From CAYURR01 sp964446745 (GTDB lineage: Bacteria > Bacillota > Clostridia > Lachnospirales > WQUN01): DNA of 18,677 nucleotides. The stretch is from positions 1 to 18,677 of the forward strand of contig CAYURR010000038.1 of NCBI GenBank assembly GCA_964446745.1, written 5' to 3'. The number at the start of each line of letters is the position of its first letter. Position 1 is the stretch's first letter. The notes under the pieces were generated by a model, which did not search any database, was not told the origin of the DNA, and saw only the letters and a program-made list of their open reading frames with translations. Positions 14,042 through 18,677 of this stretch are shown here, piece after piece. Both the position numbers and the translations under genes were made by a program.

Positions 14042-15313
14042 TTATGCTGTCATCGTGAGTATCCGGCTGACCTCGTCAAGATAGGCCTGTATGACCCGAT
14101 CGATGATCTTGTCCTTTGAATAATCACACTCGTTGAGCTCCACTAATAGGTCCCATATCTCGGCCTGACGTTCGTCGAGCGATGCGAGGTTCTTTTCTAT
14201 CTGTGCTTTCTCATTGAGTAGTTCCTTGTATACCTGTTTCTTGTCATCGAGGCTGATGGTGCGTGCAAAGCGCTCTATCGTAGTCTTTATATTGTTTAGC
14301 TGCTTCTCTCGGAAAATCGTCTCAATCTCGTTCTCGGTTTCGTACATGATCTTTCTGATCGCGTCGATACGGTTTACGACATGCTTGTAGTTTCCGAAGT
14401 CATGCAGGCGTTTTCGCAGAGCCCCCGAGTTTCTGATCTTGTATTTTTCGTATGAAAAGCGCAGGTAATTTGTGTAATACGCGTATATGACGTTCTTTTT
14501 ATTAAGTAGCGATACCGCTTGGGATTGACGTTTTACATTTACATCCATCTCGTGCAAAACCTGCCGCCTGAAGATGTATAGTAGGCTCGCGATCACCATC
14601 GCGCTGAGTACGAGGATCGTAGTGGGGAAGAAGATGTCGCGTCCCTCGAACATCAGCAGGTAACCAAGTACGAGCGTAACGAACACAAACGCGGCGACCA
14701 TGCCGATGATAAAGCGCTGGATGAACAAAAGCCCGTCCGATAGGCTGTCGAAGCGGTATTCAAGGTCCGCACGTTCGCCGTGTATAACGCTTAGGTCACG
14801 GTTTAACATGCGCTGGGTGCGCTCGGCTTCCTCGATCTGCGGCAGTGCGTATTGCGCCTCGCCCTCGAGCTTGTATAGGTCGTAGAGGTTTTTGTCAAAT
14901 GCGGTGAGCCGATCGAGTAGGTCATTGCGCTCACGCGTGAGTGAAAGGAAACGTTCCAAATGCTGTTTTAGGCGATGGGTTTCGTCGTCGGAGAGATTAC
15001 CGAAGCACTCGAGCTCCGCGAGGGAGCTGTCGAGCTGATGAATGCGCGTGGAGGATTCCATACGCTGACGGACAATTTTAAGCGCATCGTCGCAGAGTCC
15101 GGCAGCTTTCTTGACCGATGTAAGCATCGGGTCATTCGCATCCATGTCCTCGAGAAAGTGTCGAAACATTGAATACGATTCGAAATCCGGGGCTTGTTCA
15201 CGCTCACGCTTGCCTAATATGCGTTGGAAAAAGCCAATGACGCGCTCGACGATCGAGGGTTTATAAGCTTCCGTTTCGTATGGCGCGTCTGTATAGGAGA
15301 TTACATCATTCAT
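14042..15313 (-). CDS. Two-TM coiled-coil membrane protein, unknown family
   Basis: 423 aa. A short N-terminal region contains a possible amphipathic helix (IVERVIGFFQRILGK, 21-35), followed by a long charged helical region (about 60-190, heptad-like, including LERFLSLTRERNDLLDRL). Two adjacent membrane helices lie at about 197-222 and 228-248, joined by a short loop (EGRDIFFP), and a second coiled coil follows from about 255 to 415. Both coiled-coil arms should therefore be on the same, probably cytoplasmic, side, forming a hairpin-anchored rod. The start ATG overlaps the upstream gene by 8 bp (ATGAATGA) and has AGGTGA five bases upstream. I recognise no family; the architecture would suit a membrane-anchored scaffold or a division or polarity factor, but that is speculation. 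Confidence 0.85.
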   Translation of the reverse strand: MNDVISYTDAPYETEAYKPSIVERVIGFFQRILGKREREQAPDFESYSMFRHFLEDMDANDPMLTSVKKAAGLCDDALKIVRQRMESSTRIHQLDSSLAELECFGNLSDDETHRLKQHLERFLSLTRERNDLLDRLTAFDKNLYDLYKLEGEAQYALPQIEEAERTQRMLNRDLSVIHGERADLEYRFDSLSDGLLFIQRFIIGMVAAFVFVTLVLGYLLMFEGRDIFFPTTILVLSAMVIASLLYIFRRQVLHEMDVNVKRQSQAVSLLNKKNVIYAYYTNYLRFSYEKYKIRNSGALRKRLHDFGNYKHVVNRIDAIRKIMYETENEIETIFREKQLNNIKTTIERFARTISLDDKKQVYKELLNEKAQIEKNLASLDERQAEIWDLLVELNECDYSKDKIIDRVIQAYLDEVSRILTMTA

Positions 15314-15635
15314 TCAGATCACCTGGGGATTTTAATGTGTTTTCGAGTACAAATGCGATCTTTACACAATCAATAGCGACCGCCATCGTGTATTCACCGG
15401 CGGTGAATATCAATGGCGCATTATCTTTGCGTACGATCACACAGGACGTGATCTTGCCGTCACCCTCGAGCCAGTAGCTCAGAAAGTAAAGGTCGCCTTC
15501 GTTTTTGATTTCCCAGCGATAACCCTCGAGGCACCTGACAAAATACTCGTCGCGGCAGTTGAAATGCCAGAACAGGCCGCGCTTGGCGGATATAAAGTTC
15601 GATACGGGGTTATTGGGTTTTATATTGGTTTTCAT
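15306..15635 (-). CDS. Small protein of unknown function
   Basis: A 109-aa protein with mixed alpha/beta composition, rich in aromatics (GLFWHFNCRDEYFVRCLEGY, then FLSYWLEGDG), and no signal peptide or membrane helix. GGAGG (15641-15645, - strand) sits five bases before the ATG. It lies 11 bp after dcd and overlaps the next gene by 8 bp, so it is translated as part of the operon and probably coupled to the 423-aa membrane protein, which makes a physical partnership possible. I do not recognise the family. The gene is believed real because of its RBS and its tight junctions on both sides. Confidence 0.75.
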   Translation of the reverse strand: MKTNIKPNNPVSNFISAKRGLFWHFNCRDEYFVRCLEGYRWEIKNEGDLYFLSYWLEGDGKITSCVIVRKDNAPLIFTAGEYTMAVAIDCVKIAFVLENTLKSPGDLNE

Positions 15636-15646
15636 CCGTACCTCCG

Positions 15647-16162
15647 TTAAAACTCTTTATATAGTAAGCTCGGTTGGATACCGGTATTGTCCTGGTATTT
15701 GCCCGAGGTGTAGGTCTCGTAATTGCCCTTGACCGTGTGGTAATAGATCTGGCATATCTCGACGAACGGATATATAACGATCGGCTGCACGCAATGTATT
15801 TCAAGCGTCCAAAAACCCTTGAAACCAACATCGCCGAAGCCCGCCGTGACATGTATATACAAACCGAGGCGGCCTATGGACGATCTCCCCTCGAGCATCG
15901 GCACAAAGCCGTCCGTATAGGTGTGCTCGACAGTGCGGCCCAGATAGAGCTTGCCCGGCTGCAGTGTAAGGCCCTCGGGCGGTATCGTTATCGTGTGTGT
16001 GGTGTTGGGCTTTTTCATATCCAGCACCTCGTCATCATACACCAGTAGCTCATCATGCAGCCGGAGGTTGTAGCTGTTGGGGTTTATAAGCTTTTGGTCA
16101 AAGGGTTCGATGACGATCTGCTTACCCATATGACGCATTATTTCCAAACCTGACAAAATCAT
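15647..16162 (-). CDS. dcd: dCTP deaminase
   Basis: A 171-aa trimeric dUTPase-superfamily enzyme that makes dUTP (or dUMP in bifunctional forms) from dCTP for thymidylate synthesis. It begins MILSGLEIMRHMGKQIVIEP and has NPNSYNLRLH (27-36), EGRSSIGRLGLYIHVTAGFG (91-110) and TLEIH with Glu121. The spacing Arg93, Arg98, Glu121 equals that of Arg110, Arg115, Glu138 in E. coli Dcd, so the catalytic set is present. AGFGDVGFKG rather than the E. coli form resembles archaeal-type bifunctional enzymes; which activity it has cannot be decided here. The start is the ATG at 16162, which overlaps the upstream stop as ATGA without a clear SD; a longer frame to 16198 lies inside the previous gene and does not fit the family N-terminus. 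Confidence 0.94.
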   Translation of the reverse strand: MILSGLEIMRHMGKQIVIEPFDQKLINPNSYNLRLHDELLVYDDEVLDMKKPNTTHTITIPPEGLTLQPGKLYLGRTVEHTYTDGFVPMLEGRSSIGRLGLYIHVTAGFGDVGFKGFWTLEIHCVQPIVIYPFVEICQIYYHTVKGNYETYTSGKYQDNTGIQPSLLYKEF

Positions 16163-17190
16163 GTAAAGTCGAGTGCGTGCTCGACCTTCACCTCCCATAT
16201 AGTAGCTTTTTTGCCGTTGACAAGGATGTCCGCACGGCGTGATACATTATATTTGCCACGCGCAATGGTATCGAGCTTAATGTCTCGCGCGAGCAATAGG
16301 ACAGCCCGTCCGTCCGGCGCGAGCATATCCTTAAACAGCTTAAGCATTTGTGTATAAAAATCGCGGGTATCCACGGCGTTGTCATAAATACCCCATGGCG
16401 GATCCGTAACGATACGGTCGACCGTAGGCAAACGCTTTTCGTCAAACACATCGCCGGATGTAACCGTAAGCTCGGCTCCGACCTTTGACGCTGAGCGTTT
16501 TAACTGTCGCAGAGCCTCCAGGCATTCCGCGTCCTTATCAAAGGAATGAATCATAGATGGAAGACATTGTAACATAGACTTGACGATTCCGCCATAGCCT
16601 GCAAAAGGGTCGCAGAGGCTCATGCCCTGCTTGATCTGCGCGACACGGCAGAGTACAGCCGCGAGCTCTGGGGTCAGTTCACCCCTGTGTGGCTTGGGCT
16701 TGCGGGCAGTGTCAGGTGTGCTTTGCACGGCCAAACGCTGTAGCAGATAGACCATGTTGTCACTGCGCTGATAGAGCCAGAACTCCGTGGCGGATGTACC
16801 GGTTGCAGTGGATTTTACACGAAAGGTGTCTGTAAGATGTGCCTCAAGGCGTTGCCTGAGGCGCGGATCAAGGCGTTCGAAGCGATTGTGGCGAGAGTAT
16901 TTAATAGAGATGCCCGATACGGTTTTGATATGGCGCGGCAGCTCTGTACGGCTGAAAAGGGTTACAACCTTTGAGATGTCCGAGGCTTGTCCGACGAGAG
17001 GCTGCGACGCGAGAATAACGAATGCATTATTGATATATGGCAGCGACGAGATGCGTTCGGGTCGCGAGCCTGTTTCCAGTACAATAAAGCCGACCGCGCA
17101 TGATATGATCCTAACATTGCGCAGATCGGCTGTCAGCGCGTCGCGCACGATACCCTCGGCGCCCGCGATACATATTACTGCAAATTGCAT
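16159..17190 (-). CDS. Putative RNA methyltransferase (UPF0020/THUMP-associated class)
   Basis: 343 aa. The C-terminal half is a Rossmann SAM-dependent methyltransferase: KPHRGELTPELAAVLCRVA (166-184), motif I LCDPFAGYGGIV (192-203), acidic FDKDAE (217-222), GDVFD (246-250) and motif IV TDPPWG (262-267), a (D/N)PP(Y/W) active site used for N-methylation of guanine in RNA. This matches the UPF0020/Trm11-TrmN group. The N-terminal half (1-160) probably provides RNA binding but shows no clear THUMP signature. Start: ATG at 17190, because GGAGGT (17195-17200) is four bases upstream; the in-frame ATG at 17202 lies within that SD. First gene of the six-gene operon; its SD is in a strong hairpin. 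The tRNA or rRNA target is unknown. Confidence 0.87.
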   Translation of the reverse strand: MQFAVICIAGAEGIVRDALTADLRNVRIISCAVGFIVLETGSRPERISSLPYINNAFVILASQPLVGQASDISKVVTLFSRTELPRHIKTVSGISIKYSRHNRFERLDPRLRQRLEAHLTDTFRVKSTATGTSATEFWLYQRSDNMVYLLQRLAVQSTPDTARKPKPHRGELTPELAAVLCRVAQIKQGMSLCDPFAGYGGIVKSMLQCLPSMIHSFDKDAECLEALRQLKRSASKVGAELTVTSGDVFDEKRLPTVDRIVTDPPWGIYDNAVDTRDFYTQMLKLFKDMLAPDGRAVLLLARDIKLDTIARGKYNVSRRADILVNGKKATIWEVKVEHALDFT

Positions 17191-17194
17191 ATTT

Positions 17195-17244
17195 ACCTCC
17201 ATGCATCATATGCAAACATAGCACATGAAAGTGAGCATGGAGGT
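17195..17244 (-). promoter_or_regulatory. Leader hairpin sequestering the methyltransferase Shine-Dalgarno
   Basis: In the mRNA (- strand), ACCTCCATGC (17235-17244) pairs perfectly over 10 bp with GCATGGAGGT (17195-17204), which contains the whole GGAGGT ribosome binding site. Inside lies a second 8-bp stem, TCATGTGC (17221-17228) with GCATATGA (17206-17213), including one G-T pair, closed by TATGTTT. The two stems are separated by a 6-by-1 internal loop. The structure would hide the SD and end four bases before the start codon. Pairing is seen directly; translational control is inferred. Confidence 0.7.
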
Positions 17245-17324
17245 TGCGGCACGCGCTCTCGCCAACTCTATATCTTTCACGCTACTACCTATGATAGAAT
17301 ATATGAAAAAATCTAATACATTTG

Positions 17325-17333
17325 ATTATAGCA
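17325..17333 (-). promoter_or_regulatory. Extended -10 promoter of the methyltransferase-valS operon
   Basis: The - strand reads TGCTATAAT: a perfect TATAAT (17325-17330) with the TGn extension (17331-17333). No good -35 is seen 16-18 bp upstream, which is acceptable for extended -10 promoters. It would give a leader of about 125 nt containing the SD hairpin. Confidence 0.6.
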
Positions 17334-17374
17334 CAAAATTCTGATGTGGGTAGGAAAAAGTTGTTATTTGATGT

Positions 17375-17422
17375 TGACAAAAAAGAAATAACCGCCCTGT
17401 CGCCAACAGATGTGCGGTTATT
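17375..17422 (-). terminator. Intrinsic terminator downstream of the SEDS gene
   Basis: A 9-bp stem pairs 17387-17395 (aataaccgc) with 17414-17422 (gcggttatt), with an inner stem ctgt (17397-17400)/acag (17406-17409). On the - strand the stem is followed by TCTTTTTTG (complement of 17378-17386), so it ends the leftward SEDS transcript about 115 nt after its stop. Some Ts also follow on the + strand, but no gene reads that way here. Confidence 0.85.
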
Positions 17423-17535
17423 ATTTCTCATTTTTATAGGATAGCCTTAAAGCCTTGCGGCATGTAACCGCAGTTTAGGGTGGGACGTCATATATCCCGC
17501 CTCTTTTACGACTATTTCATATCGAGGTTAACCCC
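17423..17535 (-). other. 3' untranslated region of the SEDS gene with small hairpins; no gene seen
   Basis: The gene-free stretch 17191-17535 holds, from the left, the methyltransferase leader, its promoter, the SEDS terminator and this 113-nt segment. Within it are three short inverted repeats: tgcgg/ccgca (17456-17460 and 17468-17472), ggtggga/tcccgcc (17479-17485 and 17495-17501, one G-T pair) and gagg/cctc around 17524-17537. Together they make a structured 3' UTR or perhaps a small RNA released from it. No open frame with a start and SD was found on either strand, and it matches no RNA family that I recognise. Confidence 0.4.
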
Positions 17536-18675
17536 TCACTTCGTATGCCGCGAAATATTTAACAGTATCCCAATCAGTCCCATAAAGGTGATGATGGCTG
17601 TACCCCCATAGCTGATAAACGGCAGCGGGATACCTGTATTGGGGATTGTATTCGTTACGACCGCTATATTGATGATGACCTGGAATGCTATGAGCAACAC
17701 GATGCCCGTAGCCACAAGTGAGCCGAAGGTATCCGGGGTTTCGAGTGCGACCTTGATGCCGCGCCATACGAGGATGGCAAACAAAATAATGATGATCGCC
17801 GCACCCACAAAGCCGAGCTCTTCACAAATGATCGAGAATATGATGTCGTTGTGAGCCTCGGGTAGGAAGGTCTTTTGGCGGCTCTGGCCGGGACCGAGGC
17901 CGAACATACCGCCCGATGCGACCGCGAACAGCGACTGTACGACCTGATAGCCCTTGTCGGTTTGATCCGCGAACGGATTCAGCCACGCATAGAAGCGGCC
18001 TGTACGGAAGTTATCCTCGCCTGCGAAGAACGCGAGGTAGGCGGTCAACGCGGCGACGCCGGCGGCGCCTGCGAGTAGAAAGCGCAATATGTAAGGGCAT
18101 GCAACGAAGATGATGCCGATGCCGACCAATGTGATAACTATAGCCGTACTGAAGTTACCCCAGGCGACCAGTGCGACGGTAACCATTACAATGAAGCAAC
18201 AAAACAGGAACGAGGGCCACTTGAGCAAGATATTCTTGTTATTTGCGATCAAGTATGAGGTGTAGAGTATGATCGAGACCTTTGCGAGCTCGGATGGTTG
18301 GAACTGTCCGATGATCGGCGCGGGCAGCCAACGCGTAGCACCGCCCGAGGTGATGCCCACAAACTGTACGATGACGAGCAGCACATTCGAGAGCATATAG
18401 AGCGCGAACGCAAATTTCTTCAAAAATCTGTAGCTGATATTAGACATGATGTGCATGCCGCATAGACCTATAAGCGCAAAAAGCCCCTGGCGTTTTAGGA
18501 AATGAAACGGGTCGTTATGATATTTTACAGAGTTGGCGGCTGTCATATAGCTCGCTGAAAATACCATTAGCACCCCGATAAACGCCAATATAATAACAAC
18601 AAAATATATCGTATAGTCCATAGCGCCGACACGGATGATCGGTTTATCGGTTGTTGTGTTCTTTGCCTGCACCAT
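17536..18675 (-). CDS. SEDS family peptidoglycan polymerase (FtsW/SpoVE/RodA type); start at window edge
   Basis: 379 aa with about ten membrane helices. SEDS proteins polymerise lipid II into glycan strands together with a class B penicillin-binding protein. Family landmarks: DYTIYFVVIILAFIGVLMVF with SASY (first helix), the GATRWLP and QPSELAKVSIILYTSYLI region, GYQVVQSLFAVASGGMFGLG with PGQSRQKTFLPEAHNDIIFS, and the C-terminal IPNTGIPLPFISYGGTAII. GYQVVQS...GQS...LPEAHNDIIF favours FtsW or SpoVE over RodA; the two cannot be separated here, so no symbol is given. An ATG lies at 18673-18675, two bases from the window edge; it gives a normal family length, but no RBS can be checked and the frame could continue beyond. 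A terminator follows the gene; the operon upstream is outside the window. Confidence 0.93.
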   Translation of the reverse strand: MVQAKNTTTDKPIIRVGAMDYTIYFVVIILAFIGVLMVFSASYMTAANSVKYHNDPFHFLKRQGLFALIGLCGMHIMSNISYRFLKKFAFALYMLSNVLLVIVQFVGITSGGATRWLPAPIIGQFQPSELAKVSIILYTSYLIANNKNILLKWPSFLFCCFIVMVTVALVAWGNFSTAIVITLVGIGIIFVACPYILRFLLAGAAGVAALTAYLAFFAGEDNFRTGRFYAWLNPFADQTDKGYQVVQSLFAVASGGMFGLGPGQSRQKTFLPEAHNDIIFSIICEELGFVGAAIIIILFAILVWRGIKVALETPDTFGSLVATGIVLLIAFQVIINIAVVTNTIPNTGIPLPFISYGGTAIITFMGLIGILLNISRHTK

Positions 18676-18677
18676 GG

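Noticed and set aside
16163..16198. Longer dcd reading frame starting at 16198
   Set aside because: It lies inside the methyltransferase gene and adds residues that dCTP deaminases do not have; the ATGA junction at 16159-16162 explains the start better.
1..18677. CRISPR array, insertion sequence, prophage or defence system
   Set aside because: No regular spaced repeats, transposase, integrase or defence-type enzyme was found on either strand; the only tandem repeat is the guaA tail duplication.

Overview
The window looks like chromosomal DNA from a Bacillota member, most likely class Clostridia. Support comes from the gene families (a DUF4321 protein beside Maf, a fused NnrE-NnrD enzyme, a YmaF protein, HAAS/DUF4097, PadR and MerR-TipAS type regulators), strong GGAGG-type ribosome binding sites, TTG starts on two genes and a moderate GC content. 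The genus cannot be named from this sequence. No tRNA, rRNA, CRISPR array, insertion sequence or phage gene was seen.

Left part, + strand (1-4799): the 3' end of guaA is followed by a 55-bp tandem repeat built from the guaA tail. A five-gene run follows: a lipoprotein, a DUF4321 membrane protein, maf, a coiled-coil protein of unknown family, and the bifunctional NAD(P)HX repair enzyme. The run ends in a strong intrinsic terminator that lies inside the last codons of two convergent, overlapping genes.

Middle part (4771-10688): on the - strand are a PRC-barrel protein with its own promoter, a HAAS/DUF4097 membrane protein, an unknown polytopic membrane protein, and a MerR regulator with a TipAS-like effector domain. 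A near-perfect palindrome lies in the MerR promoter region. Divergent from MerR is a histidine-rich YmaF protein. Next, on the - strand, is a PadR regulator overlapping a metallo-beta-lactamase-fold hydrolase gene, with a perfect palindrome over the PadR promoter. This is the accessory, regulated part of the window.

Right part, - strand (10611-17330): a tight six-gene operon reads, in transcription order, RNA methyltransferase, dCTP deaminase, a 109-aa unknown, a 423-aa two-TM coiled-coil unknown, valS, and a second MBL-fold hydrolase, then a terminator. It probably starts at an extended -10 promoter near 17325-17333. The first gene's Shine-Dalgarno is locked in a long hairpin in the leader. 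The window ends with a SEDS-family (FtsW/SpoVE/RodA) gene whose terminator lies about 115 nt past its stop.

Much of the content is housekeeping and metabolite quality control (Maf, NAD(P)HX repair, dCTP deaminase, two MBL hydrolases, ValRS with editing domain). I see no clear-cut new defence or mobile system. The best leads are the SD-sequestering leader at 17195-17244, the two regulator/palindrome modules, the guaA tail repeat, and the uncharacterised membrane and coiled-coil proteins.
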